A DNA stretch of 64,000 nucleotides, taken from contig NZ_CP071794.1 of assembly GCF_017498565.1 (NCBI RefSeq), forward strand, positions 1,302,001 through 1,366,000, written 5' to 3'. Made by a program: the position numbers and the translations under genes. Positions 35,466 to 45,105 of the stretch are shown one piece after another; position 1 is the stretch's first letter, and every line of letters begins with the position of its first letter. The stretch is from Parasphingorhabdus cellanae (GTDB lineage Bacteria; Pseudomonadota; Alphaproteobacteria; Sphingomonadales; Sphingomonadaceae). Under the pieces are notes generated by a model that did no database searches, was not told where the DNA came from, and saw only the letters and a program-made list of their open reading frames with translations.

Positions 35466-38400
35466 TCGGCTGGCTGAACCCTTGCCTTATCATCCGCGTC
35501 ATCACCCGGATTATAAGTGAGCATCGTTCTACGAAGCCATGGACCCACCCGGCGTTCGAAACCATCGGCGAGACTGAAACCAGCCGGCACGATCACTAGC
35601 GTGAGGAGCGTCGATACAATCAAGCCGCCAATCACCACTGTTCCCATAGGAGCACGCCAAGCGCCGTCGCCGGACAAAGACAGTGCCGTTGGCACCATAC
35701 CTGCTGTCATAGCGACAGTCGTCATAACAATAGGCTGCGCACGTTTATGGCCAGCGTCCATGATTGCTTCGAACTTGGGAACACCTTTTTGCATTTCCTC
35801 AATCGCGAAATCGATCAAGAGTATCGAGTTTTTACTAACAATTCCAAGTAGCATCAATACACCAATCAGCACGGGCATCGACAATGGTTGGCCGACTACC
35901 CAGACGAGGAATATACCGCCAAGAGGAGCCAGTGCCAGTGACCCCATATTTACCAGCGGCGACATGAGGCGCTTGTAAAGCAAGACCAAAGTCGCAAAGA
36001 CCAGTAGAACTCCCGAAATTAAGGCAATGATGAAGTTGACAAACAATTCCTGTTGCCATTCTTCTTCACCAAAGGGCGCGTTAGAAACACCGGTTGGCAG
36101 ATTTTTCATGATCGGCAGATTATTGATCGCCGTCATCGCCTCACCCTTGATCACATCGGGCGCGAGATCAGCACCAACGAAAGTCCGCCGGTTCTGGTTA
36201 TAACGCTGGATTGTTGTTGGCCCAGATCCAAAACTGACTTTTGCCACTCTGCTCAATGGGACCGTACCGCCGCTTGCCGTCGGAATGGGCAAATTTTCAA
36301 TGGTCGTCAGATCGGTACGGGATTCTTCCGGTAGCATCACCCGGATCGGAATCTGGCGATCTGACAAAGAAAATTTAGCCGCATTCTGATCAATCTCGCC
36401 TAATGTCGCGATACGGATTGTTTGGCTAAGGTCGGATGTAGTCACGCCCAGTTTAGAAGCCAAGTCGGTATAAGGCGTGATCAAAATTTCCGGGCGGCTG
36501 AGGTCGGCAGCGATACGGGGAGCGACTATCAGGTTGACACCCTTCATTTGCTCGACCAGCTGAAATGCCGTTTCATCCAATAATTTGGGATCGGAGCCGG
36601 TCAACATGATTGAAATATCACGCCCGGTACCGCCGCCACCGCTTTGCGATTGGAAAGAAATGCGTGCATCGGGTATTTTCTGCAAGAGCGGCGCCATGCT
36701 GCGTTCAAACTCTATCGACGTTTTTTCACGCTCGGTTTTATAGTTCACAAATACCGTCGCATTAGTTTCCCGCACACGGGTTAAAGCGCGCTCGACTTCC
36801 GGCTGCTGATACATAAGCTCAGAGACTTGATCGGCAATTTTTTCGGTCTGCTGAAGCGTGGTTCCCGGCACAACTTCAATCTGAACCCGGCTGGAATCTT
36901 CATTGATGGTGGGTTGGAATTGGGCCGGTGTTACGGCGAACAAAACCACCGTCAACAAAAATGCAAAAAGCCCCATACCCATCATCCAGATACGGTGATC
37001 CAGGAATTTGGCGACGAACCGGCGCCGTAAACCTCCACCTTCAGCATATTTTCGAGCCGCCGTCTGATCCAGACACCAGTTCAAAAGGCGCATATAGCGA
37101 TCCATCCATACGCCTTCACCATGCTCGGCATGGCCTTTGGATTCTAAGAAATAGGCCGCAACCATCGGGGTAATCATCCGCGCAACGGCAAGGCTCATCA
37201 GTACAGAAATCACAACGGTGATTCCGAAGTTCTTAAAGAATTGACCTGAAATGCCAGGCATTAACCCGACCGGAAGAAAAACTGCAACGATACAAAAAGA
37301 TGTTGCCACGACGGCCAAGCCAATTTCATCGGCGGCATCGATAGACGCCTGATAGGCGGATTTCCCCATGCGCATATGGCGCACGATATTCTCGATTTCC
37401 ACAATCGCGTCATCCACCAAAACACCCGCAACAAGGCCTAACGCTAGCAAAGAAAGGAAGTTCAGGTTGAACCCCAGTAAATCCATGAACCAAAATGTCG
37501 GTATAGCCGACAACGGAATAGCAATCGCAGAGATAAGCGTTGCCCGCCAGTCCCGTAAAAATAGAAAGACAACTACCACAGCCAGCAGCGCGCCCTCGAC
37601 CATAGCGGCCATCGAGCTCTTATATTGAGTTTTCGTATAGTCTACGCTGCTGCCAAGACGGATAAATTCAACCCCGGGGTTTTCCTCCGTAATCCGATCC
37701 ATAATCTCAACAGCATTGTCGTAGACTGTAACGTCGGACGCGCCGCGCGCACGAGACATGGAAAAGTTCACGACCTCCACGCCCCTGACTTTGCTGATAG
37801 AGCTGCGCTCACCGAAGGAGTCATTTACATCTGCGACATCGCTCAATTTTATGGTTTGACCGCTGCCCAGAGAAATTTGCGTTTGAGAGAGAGCATAAGC
37901 ATCATCAGCATTGCCCAGGACCCGGACCGATTGCCGCGTCCCACCAACTTCTGCGCGGCCACCAGCGGCGTTGACGTTAACCTGTCGCAAGACGGTGTTG
38001 ATCTGATTAGCGGTAACACTAAGCGCTTGCATACGAGCTGGTTTCAGAATCACCCGAATTTCGCGATCGACACCACCGAAGCGGTCAACCTCAGCCATCC
38101 CTTCGACTGTCAGCAGGTTTTTAGCGACTGTATCGTCAACGAACCAGCTCAGCTGTTCCACTGTCATGTCATCGGCTTTGACAGCGAAATAGGCTATCGG
38201 GCCGCCCGCAACATCTTCTTTGGAGATCTGGGGCTCCAATATGCCATCCGGCAAGGATCCTCGCGCCTGATCAACGGCATTTTTGACTTCATTGACCGCG
38301 TCGTTGACATCGGTACCGATTTCAAATTCAACAAAAGTGCGGCTGCTGCCTTCACTGGCAGTCGAAATTATGTTTTTAACACCACTGATACTGCGAACCG

Positions 38401-38617
38401 ACGCCTCGATCCGTTGCGTGATTTGGTTTTCTATCTCCGTCGGCGCGGCCCCTGGCTGAGAAATACTGACACTGACGCCAGGAAACTCAACATCAGGGTT
38501 GTTTACCACATCCATCCGGTTGAAGCTCAACAAACCCGCCAGCAACAATGCTGTAAAAAGAACGAGCGGAACAACGGGATTACGGGTCGACCAGGCTGAA
38601 ATATTGCGGAGGTTCAT
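35462..38617 (-). CDS. RND efflux permease (HAE1/AcrB-type)
   Basis: The 1051-residue inner-membrane proton-driven pump has the expected length and layout of twelve membrane segments, with two large periplasmic loops after TM1 and TM7. Recognisable segments are NISAWSTRNPVVPLVLFTALLLAGL (TM1), LGLVAGVLVDDAIVEIENI with paired TM4 Asp residues, and the TM10-11 region LLGIVSKNSILLIDFA. The adaptor gene lies 10 bases upstream. Substrates cannot be predicted. Confidence 0.95.
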   Translation of the reverse strand: MNLRNISAWSTRNPVVPLVLFTALLLAGLLSFNRMDVVNNPDVEFPGVSVSISQPGAAPTEIENQITQRIEASVRSISGVKNIISTASEGSSRTFVEFEIGTDVNDAVNEVKNAVDQARGSLPDGILEPQISKEDVAGGPIAYFAVKADDMTVEQLSWFVDDTVAKNLLTVEGMAEVDRFGGVDREIRVILKPARMQALSVTANQINTVLRQVNVNAAGGRAEVGGTRQSVRVLGNADDAYALSQTQISLGSGQTIKLSDVADVNDSFGERSSISKVRGVEVVNFSMSRARGASDVTVYDNAVEIMDRITEENPGVEFIRLGSSVDYTKTQYKSSMAAMVEGALLAVVVVFLFLRDWRATLISAIAIPLSAIPTFWFMDLLGFNLNFLSLLALGLVAGVLVDDAIVEIENIVRHMRMGKSAYQASIDAADEIGLAVVATSFCIVAVFLPVGLMPGISGQFFKNFGITVVISVLMSLAVARMITPMVAAYFLESKGHAEHGEGVWMDRYMRLLNWCLDQTAARKYAEGGGLRRRFVAKFLDHRIWMMGMGLFAFLLTVVLFAVTPAQFQPTINEDSSRVQIEVVPGTTLQQTEKIADQVSELMYQQPEVERALTRVRETNATVFVNYKTEREKTSIEFERSMAPLLQKIPDARISFQSQSGGGGTGRDISIMLTGSDPKLLDETAFQLVEQMKGVNLIVAPRIAADLSRPEILITPYTDLASKLGVTTSDLSQTIRIATLGEIDQNAAKFSLSDRQIPIRVMLPEESRTDLTTIENLPIPTASGGTVPLSRVAKVSFGSGPTTIQRYNQNRRTFVGADLAPDVIKGEAMTAINNLPIMKNLPTGVSNAPFGEEEWQQELFVNFIIALISGVLLVFATLVLLYKRLMSPLVNMGSLALAPLGGIFLVWVVGQPLSMPVLIGVLMLLGIVSKNSILLIDFAIEEMQKGVPKFEAIMDAGHKRAQPIVMTTVAMTAGMVPTALSLSGDGAWRAPMGTVVIGGLIVSTLLTLVIVPAGFSLADGFERRVGPWLRRTMLTYNPGDDADDKARVQPAE

Positions 38618-38627
38618 GACTATTCTT

Positions 38628-39827
38628 TCACGCGGCCTTGTCTTTTTCGACCATGGGCTGGACCGTCTGTCCGGGGTTCAAGAAACCAGCTGCCCTTAGC
38701 ACAACACGCTCGGTTCCATTCAAGCCTGACGTTATAGACAGACCAGCAGCAGAAACCGAGCCAATTTCGACATCACGGCGCACAACTTTATTATCCTTAT
38801 CAACAATATAGACAAAGCTGCCTTTGCTATCATTTTGCACCGCTGATTCAGGCAAAACAGCAGCCTGAGAGGTCCCGCTCGTTATGCGAGTGCTCGCAAA
38901 ACCCCCAGGGCGAAGCGCCTGGTCATAGCTAAGCGCAACTTTTGCAATGCCTTGCCGTGAATCCGAATCAATCATTGGCGAAATTTGCCAGATTTGCCCT
39001 GTCAAAACCTTGTTCGTTCCGACAGGAATTACCTCTGTGCTGACGCCGACCGAGATATTGGCCAAATCACTTTCACTCAACTGGGCCTGCAACTCCATCT
39101 CACCATTTTGCGCCAAACGGAACAAAATGCCGCTGCCTGGACTGACCGTTTGCCCAACTTCTATATTGCGCTCCAAGACAAAGCCGCCTTTTGGCGCAAC
39201 AATATTCAGAAAACTATTACGGGCACGGGTTTCTCCAAGCTGTGCCTGCGCCACCCGCAGCTGCGCGGCGTTTGAGTCCCGCGTCGCGGTTAGGCGATCG
39301 ATATCGGCTTTGGAAATAAATCCGCGTTCAACAAGCCTTGCTGCACGATCAAGATTGGCCTGCGCCAAGTTTAGGTCTGCTCTAGCTGATGCCACCGAAG
39401 CTTCTAACCGCGCTACTTGTTGATTTTGTACCGAACGATCAATGCTCGCCATGACTTGACCGGGCTTTACCCAATCGCCGGCATCGACATAAACCTGCGT
39501 TACACGCCCGCCGTCACCAACAACGCCGACCGGGATTTCGCGGCGAGCCGCCACGGTACCTGTTGCGTTGATCGTCCGGACAACGTCCTGCCGACCTGGA
39601 ACTACCACAGTCACAGCGGGAGCCTGACTATCTTCTGCCCCTGCCGCCCCAGCGCCATCGCCGCCGCCAGCCAAGACTTGATAGGCAACATAGGCGAGGA
39701 TAATAACCGCAGCGACAGCCGCGACGATCATAAAACGCTTTTTGTTGCGCGCCTCATCTTCGCCATCGTCTAACGTCGAGACGTCGAGGTCTTCGCCAGA
39801 AATTTTCGATTCATAGTTCATAGTCAA
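38628..39827 (-). CDS. RND efflux periplasmic adaptor
   Basis: The 399-residue membrane fusion protein has an N-terminal membrane anchor (FMIVAAVAAVIILAYVAY, residues 32-49), a lipoyl half (GDWVKPGQVMASID), an alpha hairpin (QNQQVARLEASVASARADLNLAQANL), the second lipoyl half (NSFLNIVAPKGGFVLERNIEVGQTV) and a beta-barrel part. It couples the permease to an outer-membrane channel not encoded here. It is the first gene of the adaptor-permease-DUF445 unit. Confidence 0.95.
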   Translation of the reverse strand: MTMNYESKISGEDLDVSTLDDGEDEARNKKRFMIVAAVAAVIILAYVAYQVLAGGGDGAGAAGAEDSQAPAVTVVVPGRQDVVRTINATGTVAARREIPVGVVGDGGRVTQVYVDAGDWVKPGQVMASIDRSVQNQQVARLEASVASARADLNLAQANLDRAARLVERGFISKADIDRLTATRDSNAAQLRVAQAQLGETRARNSFLNIVAPKGGFVLERNIEVGQTVSPGSGILFRLAQNGEMELQAQLSESDLANISVGVSTEVIPVGTNKVLTGQIWQISPMIDSDSRQGIAKVALSYDQALRPGGFASTRITSGTSQAAVLPESAVQNDSKGSFVYIVDKDNKVVRRDVEIGSVSAAGLSITSGLNGTERVVLRAAGFLNPGQTVQPMVEKDKAA

Positions 39828-40027
39828 TACTCGTCAGCCAGTCTTTATCTTGTTTTTGCGCTGCAATATACAAAAGAATCACCAAATTTCGGGGAAAACG
39901 GCAAATTCTGATTTTGGTGTATTATATCAATAAACCAGTTACCACAAGCCCGAACAATCACCCATATCAAACGCCAGTTCTTAGACGTTGCTAAAATACC
40001 ATAGCCGTAAATGTTTCTGCACGAAAA

Positions 40028-40051
40028 AGGCCGGCCCAAATAGGCCAGCCT
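40028..40051 (-). terminator. Rho-independent terminator of the GlsB-like gene
   Basis: On the minus strand AGGCTGGCC pairs with GGGCCGGCCT around a short loop and is followed by TTTTT, about 30 bases after the stop of the GlsB-like gene. Confidence 0.7.
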
Positions 40052-40081
40052 CTTGTTTTTTATAGAGAAAAAGTGGTTTGT

Positions 40082-40357
40082 TTAACGGACACGGCCCCGT
40101 TTGATTAAATTGACGATACCGAGCAGGACAATCGCTCCGCCAAACGCAACCAATAATGTCATCGGACTAAATGGCGCGTCTCTCAAGTTTTGAGTGCCGC
40201 CGGTGAAGAAGCTAAACAGCCAACCGCCCATCATTGAGCCGACACATCCCACTATGACGTTCCAGAAAATACCCATAGATGCATCCCGGCCCATTACCAT
40301 GCTGGCAAGCCAGCCGATGATACCACCCATCACAAGTGCGATGATAAAGTTAATCAT
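40082..40357 (-). CDS. GlsB/YeaQ/YmgE-family small membrane protein
   Basis: The 91-residue product has three hydrophobic segments (FIIALVMGGIIGWLASMVMG, IFWNVIVGCVGSMMGGWLFSFF, LLVAFGGAIVLLGIVNLI) and the conserved opening and central glycines of the transglycosylase-associated/GlsB family, linked to envelope stress. An AGGAGGAT-type ribosome site precedes the ATG. It is monocistronic with its own terminator. Confidence 0.93.
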   Translation of the reverse strand: MINFIIALVMGGIIGWLASMVMGRDASMGIFWNVIVGCVGSMMGGWLFSFFTGGTQNLRDAPFSPMTLLVAFGGAIVLLGIVNLIKRGRVR

Positions 40358-40463
40358 ATTATCCTCCTGATCCTTACTTCGCCCGATTTTTGTCGAGCCG
40401 ATCAGATGATCTTATACGAATGACAGCGTGAAACCAGAAAATAGTCAAAAGATGTCGCTGAAA

Positions 40464-40492
40464 AGGCCTCGAAAAACGAATTTCCGAGGCCT
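40464..40492 (-). terminator. Rho-independent terminator downstream of sciP
   Basis: The inverted repeat AGGCCTCG/CGAGGCCT with a 13-base loop is followed on the minus strand by TTTTC. It lies about 75 bases after the SciP stop and before the GlsB-like gene. Confidence 0.7.
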
Positions 40493-40566
40493 CCAAGCCA
40501 TTAATATTGATGATTAATCCAGCAACAAGCTCAAAGAGCTGTGTTCACGCAGCTATTAATGTTTGC

Positions 40567-40866
40567 TCAGTATTTTTGCTGACGCTCGTAAAGGTCCCGG
40601 TAATGCTGGATACGCGTCACACGCAAACCTGGCATGCCTGAACGATCCACAGCCCGCTGCCATGACGCAAATTCTTCCAGCGACAAGCTATACCGATCGC
40701 AAACCTCATCGACCGTCAATAATCCGCCATTTACCGCCGCTACGACTTCAGCTTTACGCCGAACGACCCAACGTGTGGTCCCCGGAGCCGGCAAATCAGC
40801 AACCGTTAGCGGCTCACCCAATGGGCCTACGACTTGTGCTGGCTTGATGGTTTGGTTTTCGATCAT
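40567..40866 (-). CDS. sciP: SciP-like CtrA inhibitor (DUF1153)
   Basis: The 99-residue product contains the DUF1153 helix-turn-helix signature (RWVVRRKAEVVAAVNGGLLTVDEVCDRYSLSLEEFASWQ, of which the last part is the recognition region). In Caulobacter, SciP binds DNA or CtrA and represses CtrA-activated promoters in G1. The length and the IDRSGMPGLRVTRIQHYR-like end fit the family. It is monocistronic. GATGTTACATC, a perfect short palindrome, lies about 45 bases upstream. Confidence 0.9.
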   Translation of the reverse strand: MIENQTIKPAQVVGPLGEPLTVADLPAPGTTRWVVRRKAEVVAAVNGGLLTVDEVCDRYSLSLEEFASWQRAVDRSGMPGLRVTRIQHYRDLYERQQKY

Positions 40867-41006
40867 ACTACCCTCAAATTAGCCTTGCGGCATTTATACT
40901 TACGTCCAAATGATGTTACATCTTTAGACATAGAGTTTTTCAAACTACTAAATCACCAAGGTAAAGAACGCGTTCATATTTACGTTTGCGTCCGATTAGT
41001 CGGCAA

Positions 41007-41360
41007 TTATTCACGCAATAGATCCGGCCGGAAATGGGCCTTTTCAAAAATGCGTGCGCGTCTCGCAAGCGGACTCCGTTCAGGAAGTTCGCCGGCAAAA
41101 AACTTGATCCGATCTTCCACCGGCCCTCGGCTTGGGTCGGTCAGCTTTCCAGCCAAACCTTTCCGTTGTGCAAGATAAGCACGTGCCGAGGGAGAAAGAG
41201 CCTGACGCGCGATCGCATGCGCAATCAGTGCTTCATGAGCACTGTCTGCTTTTACATCCGTATCGGCACTGGTCTGTGTCAGACTCTTATGTGGGAAGTT
41301 CATTTCCATAAACAGCTGTCTAACAGCGAAGGTATAAACATCCGTAAAGGCGGTGTTCAC
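41007..41360 (-). CDS. Hypothetical protein
   Basis: The product is up to 117 residues from a GTG. ATGs at 41309 and 41303 are equally possible starts and give about 98-100 residues. It has a basic, helical C-terminal half (HAIARQALSPSARAYLAQRKGLAGKL, RSPLARRARIFEKAHFRPDLL), no membrane segment and no family I recognise. It is divergent from mnmA. Confidence 0.5.
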   Translation of the reverse strand: MNTAFTDVYTFAVRQLFMEMNFPHKSLTQTSADTDVKADSAHEALIAHAIARQALSPSARAYLAQRKGLAGKLTDPSRGPVEDRIKFFAGELPERSPLARRARIFEKAHFRPDLLRE

Positions 41361-41508
41361 GCGGTCTTAGGACTGGTTAAGCAAATCTTCCTTCCAATTC
41401 GCCCTTTCGTCCCAATATGAACCAAAACAGGATTTGAACGGGAATTTCGATGGCGAATTTGCGCAATACTGGCGCTTCGCTCGGTTCATCGTTAAGGGAC
41501 GTGGGATT

Positions 41509-42654
41509 ATGGCAGACCGAATCAACAGTGAATTTCAGCTCGGAGACGATACGGCCACGAATCTGGCAGGCAAGCGCATCGTCGTCGCCATGTCCGGCGG
41601 CGTCGATTCGAGCGTTGTCGCGGCACTCGCTGCGCGCACGGGTGCAGAGACAATCGGCATCACCTTGCAGCTTTATGATCATGGCGAAGCGGTGGGCCGC
41701 GCTGGCAGCTGCTGTGCAGGCCAGGATATTCGCGATGCGCGGGCGGTGGCCGAGAAGCTTGGTATCGCCCATTATGTCTTTGACCATGCCAGCCGTTTTC
41801 AGGAATCGGTGATGGATGTCTTTGCCGATGAATATATGGCCGGCCGGACGCCTATCCCTTGCGTACAGTGTAATATGGGCGTGAAATTTACAGACCTGCT
41901 AAACCTTTCCCGCGAACTGGGTGCCGATTGCCTCGCCACCGGCCATTATGTCCGGCGCGTCTTGGGTGAGCATGGCTCTGAGCTGCACCGCGCCATGGAT
42001 CCTGCTCGCGACCAAAGCTATTTCCTGTTTGCGACCACACAGGACCAACTCGATTATCTGCGCTTCCCGTTAGGGGACATGCCAAAAGACGAAGTGCGCC
42101 AGATTGCCAAAGACATGGGTCTTGCCGTTGCCTTCAAACCGGATAGCCAGGATATCTGTTTCGTCCCGGATGGTGATTATGCAAAAGTCGTTCGCAAGCT
42201 GCGCCCAGAAGCGGATGATGATGGCGAGATTGTCCATATCGACGGCACCGTCATGGGCCGACACAAGGGCTTGATCCATTATACTGTGGGCCAGCGCAAG
42301 GGATTGGAAATTGGCGGACAGGCCGAACCACTTTATGTCATCCGCCTGGAACCGGAGACCAAACGTGTCTTTGTCGGACCGAAACAGGCGCTCGCAGTGG
42401 CGTCTGCAACCCTGCGCGATATCAACTGGATTGGCGGCGACTTTGAAGGACCGATGCAAGTGAAGGTGCGTTCGATGGCGAAGCCGACACATGCCCGGCT
42501 GGAAGGCGATACATTGCGCTTTCATAATCCCGAATATGGTGTCTCTCCCGGTCAGGCCGCTGTCTTCTATCATAAGGACCGTGTTCTCGGTGGCGGCTGG
42601 ATCGAAAAAACCGGCGCGGTGTCGCAGCAATGGCTGGCGGCGGCAACCGCCTGA
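41509..42654 (+). CDS. mnmA: tRNA-specific 2-thiouridylase MnmA
   Basis: From ATG 41509 the product is 381 residues. It installs the 2-thio group of U34 in tRNA for Glu, Gln and Lys, taking sulphur from a relay. The PP-loop [13 protein letters not shown], the first catalytic Cys in [18 protein letters not shown], and the second Cys in DSQDICFVP are all intact, followed by the C-terminal barrel ([12 protein letters not shown]). An upstream start (41434) would add 25 residues without support. Confidence 0.96.
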   Translation: MADRINSEFQLGDDTATNLAGKRIVVAMSGGVDSSVVAALAARTGAETIGITLQLYDHGEAVGRAGSCCAGQDIRDARAVAEKLGIAHYVFDHASRFQESVMDVFADEYMAGRTPIPCVQCNMGVKFTDLLNLSRELGADCLATGHYVRRVLGEHGSELHRAMDPARDQSYFLFATTQDQLDYLRFPLGDMPKDEVRQIAKDMGLAVAFKPDSQDICFVPDGDYAKVVRKLRPEADDDGEIVHIDGTVMGRHKGLIHYTVGQRKGLEIGGQAEPLYVIRLEPETKRVFVGPKQALAVASATLRDINWIGGDFEGPMQVKVRSMAKPTHARLEGDTLRFHNPEYGVSPGQAAVFYHKDRVLGGGWIEKTGAVSQQWLAAATA

Positions 42655-42658
42655 TCGC

Positions 42659-43033
42659 TTAGTCGGCTTCGGCCTCCGTCAGCATCACGCAGCCCCAGCC
42701 TTCCCGAAACTCGGCGGTGGCGGATGCGAGTAGCGGTACCGAAGCGGTTACCCGGCGCTTGTCGTCGTCTATCGACAAGCCGATGACTTCCATGCCGGGT
42801 TCAAAATCCTTTTCGCAGTCGGCCAAATCGCGGCCGCCAACATAGTGGCACGAACAGGCCACGCGCGCTCCATAAGCCGTGCCGATACCAAGCTGCCCTT
42901 TGATGAAGCTGTAATTATAGGCAAAGACCGCGGCCAATATCAGCACGAACAAGGCCAATATATATAGCGCGATGCGGCCTTTACGGCTTTGTGTCTCGGA
43001 CGCGGTTTCGGTATTGTCATTTACGGTTGCCAT
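42659..43033 (-). CDS. Small membrane-anchored protein, unknown
   Basis: The 124-residue product has a charged N-terminus, one membrane segment (IALYILALFVLILAAVFAYNYSF, about 21-43) and a small periplasmic part with Cys residues (RVACSCHYVGGRDLADCEKDFEPG, WGCVML), probably disulphide-bonded. Its start is 23 bases from that of the divergent serine hydrolase, a neighbourhood that suggests a functional link. I recognise no named family. Confidence 0.7.
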   Translation of the reverse strand: MATVNDNTETASETQSRKGRIALYILALFVLILAAVFAYNYSFIKGQLGIGTAYGARVACSCHYVGGRDLADCEKDFEPGMEVIGLSIDDDKRRVTASVPLLASATAEFREGWGCVMLTEAEAD

Positions 43034-43056
43034 GGCTGGTCCTATTGGTGCAACGG

Positions 43057-44202
43057 ATGCCCATGCACAAGATCAAATTCACAGCCCTGTCCTTTCTCAC
43101 GCTTATACTTTCCGGCTGCGGCACCAGCGATGAACCCGCTGCACCGCCGCCCAAGACCGCCGAAGAGCTGGCCTATATATCCGATGCCAGCCCGGTTCCG
43201 AAAGCCCGGCTGGATGCTGCCATCTCGCCCCTGTTCGAAGACCCCGCCATGGCCGAGACCCGCGCCCTGCTGATCATGCATCGCGGGGAAATCATCGCAG
43301 AGCGCTATGGCGAAGGCTATGACGAGGACACCCGCTTCATCAGTTGGTCAATGGCCAAATCCTTTACCGGCGCATTGATTGGCTTTCTCGTCGCGGATGG
43401 ACGGCTAGTGCTGGACGACCCCGCCCCGGTCCCCGCCTGGCAGCGGCCCGGCGACCCGCGCGGTGACATTACGCTGCGCCAGCTGATCCACATGTCATCC
43501 GGCCTCGATCATACCGAAGTCCCCGAAGAAGGCGGCGCTACGATATTCGAGGCCGATACCAATCGGATGCTGTTCCTGGATGGCTCCGGCAACATGGCTG
43601 ACTATGCCGAAGCCCGGCCGATGGAAGCCGAGCCCGGGGCAAAGTTCGAATATAGCACCGCGACCAGCATGATCCTGGCTGACATCATTACCCGCACCCT
43701 GACCAACAGCACCGACCCGAAGGTGCGCCGCGACACCGCCATGCGCTTCATTCGCGGCCGTCTGCTCGAACCCCTTGGCATGGACAGCACCTATTTCGAG
43801 TTCGATGCCAATGGCACGTTTCTGGGCGGCAGCATCATTCAGTCCACCGCCCGCGACTATGCGACATTCGGAGAGTTCCTCCGCAACAACGGCGCCCGCA
43901 AAGGCGCGCAGCATCTGCCGGTCAGCTGGGTCAAGTTCATGCGTACCTCCTCTGCCAATGATCCCGCTTATGGCGGGCATATCTGGCTCAACAAAAAGCG
44001 CCCCGAAGGCCGCAACCAAGTGCTCTTCCCCGACATGGCGCCCGATACGGTGTTTGCCGCGCTCGGCCATCTGGGCCAGCAGATCATCGTCTCGCCGGAA
44101 CAGAAGCTGACACTCGTCCGGCTCGGCAAGACACAGGATGACGTGAACCGGCCGATGACCGATCAGATGGGCCGGATCGTGGCGCTGTTTCCGGTTCAAT
44201 AG
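43057..44202 (+). CDS. Serine hydrolase of the beta-lactamase (class C/AmpC-like) family, lipoprotein
   Basis: From ATG 43057 (or 43063) the product is about 380 residues with a lipoprotein signal (FTALSFLTLILSGCG). The SxxK motif SMAKSFTG is intact and marks the acyl-enzyme Ser. The YSxA-type segment EYSTATSMIL and the C-terminal HLGQQIIVSPEQKL region fit the beta-lactamase-related family, often esterases or peptidases. It faces the membrane protein gene with which it shares a 23-base divergent promoter region. Confidence 0.88.
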   Translation: MPMHKIKFTALSFLTLILSGCGTSDEPAAPPPKTAEELAYISDASPVPKARLDAAISPLFEDPAMAETRALLIMHRGEIIAERYGEGYDEDTRFISWSMAKSFTGALIGFLVADGRLVLDDPAPVPAWQRPGDPRGDITLRQLIHMSSGLDHTEVPEEGGATIFEADTNRMLFLDGSGNMADYAEARPMEAEPGAKFEYSTATSMILADIITRTLTNSTDPKVRRDTAMRFIRGRLLEPLGMDSTYFEFDANGTFLGGSIIQSTARDYATFGEFLRNNGARKGAQHLPVSWVKFMRTSSANDPAYGGHIWLNKKRPEGRNQVLFPDMAPDTVFAALGHLGQQIIVSPEQKLTLVRLGKTQDDVNRPMTDQMGRIVALFPVQ

Positions 44203-44211
44203 CCCCCTTCT

Positions 44212-44275
44212 CCGCTCACCCTGAGCTTGTCGAAGGGTCTTTGCCACGATGCTTCGACAGGCTCAGCATGAGCGG
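44212..44275. repeat. Dispersed sphingomonad inverted repeat (CTTCGACAGGCTCAG type)
   Basis: The left arm (44212-44235) and right arm (44252-44275) are 24-base near-perfect reverse complements with a 16-base loop, sited between two convergent genes. The CTTCGACAGGCTCAG core is familiar as a highly repeated REP-like element in sphingomonad genomes. Here it may also act as a bidirectional terminator. Confidence 0.75.
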
Positions 44276-44298
44276 GGTGGTTGACCCGCTGGTCAAAA

Positions 44299-45105
44299 CT
44301 ACAACCGAAACAGCCCCTCAACCACGGTCACGCATTTCCCGCCGAGCCATGCCTTATCACCGTCGAGCCGGCACTGCACATAGCCGCCACGCCCACTGGC
44401 TTGGTAAGCGGTAAAACTGTCGCGGCCCAGCTGCTTTGCCCAATAAGGTGTCAGGACAGCATGGGCCGAACCGGTCACGCTGTCTTCATCAACACCGGCA
44501 CCGGGAACAAAGACACGGCTGAGCACATCGGTATCTTTACCGGGAGCCGTGCAGATAAATTGCGCGTTACCAAGAGCAGCCAATGCTTTCATATCCGGTT
44601 TCAGCGCCAAAACTTCATCCGCGGTCGCATAGCGGATCACATTATAACGCCCGGCATGAAACTGGGTCTCAACCGGCGCGCCGCCGAGCAATGCAACAAT
44701 ATCGGGCAAAGCTTTCGGTGCCGGCGCATAGGCCGGTAATTCCAGAGCATAGCCATCGCCATCCCGCACCATGGTCAAAATGCCGGCTGTGCGGGTCCGA
44801 AACGTCACCTGATCCTTGTCCGGATTTTGCGAGAGGATGATATGACCGCTCGCCAAAGTCGCATGACCACAGAGCGCTATTTCTATCGTCGGGGTAAACC
44901 AGCGCAGTTCATAATCCGCCGCGCCCGTTGCATCTGGCAGATAGAAAGCGGTCTCGGCAAAATTATTCTCTTCGCCAATCGCCTGCAACACGGCATCATC
45001 AAGCCAGCTTTCGAGCGGCATTACCGCCGCCTGATTACCGGTAAAGGGGCGCTCGGCAAAGGCATCGACATGAAAATAAGGAAGTATTCCGTTTTCCTGC
45101 GTCAT
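44299..45105 (-). CDS. PhzF-family isomerase-like protein
   Basis: From ATG 45105 the product is 268 residues. It shows the family opening YFHVDAFAERPFTGNQAAVMPL, the catalytic-type Glu in EENNFAETAFYL, CGHATLASGH and the late VTGSAHAVL. PhzF proteins isomerise dihydroxyanthranilate-like substrates, and most chromosomal members have unknown substrates. The start overlaps the pdxH stop (ATGA), so the two are translationally coupled. Confidence 0.92.
   Translation of the reverse strand: MTQENGILPYFHVDAFAERPFTGNQAAVMPLESWLDDAVLQAIGEENNFAETAFYLPDATGAADYELRWFTPTIEIALCGHATLASGHIILSQNPDKDQVTFRTRTAGILTMVRDGDGYALELPAYAPAPKALPDIVALLGGAPVETQFHAGRYNVIRYATADEVLALKPDMKALAALGNAQFICTAPGKDTDVLSRVFVPGAGVDEDSVTGSAHAVLTPYWAKQLGRDSFTAYQASGRGGYVQCRLDGDKAWLGGKCVTVVEGLFRL

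Noticed and set aside
37625..38599. 324-codon open frame antisense to the RND permease
   Set aside because: The permease frame on the other strand is complete with all family motifs; this is a shadow.
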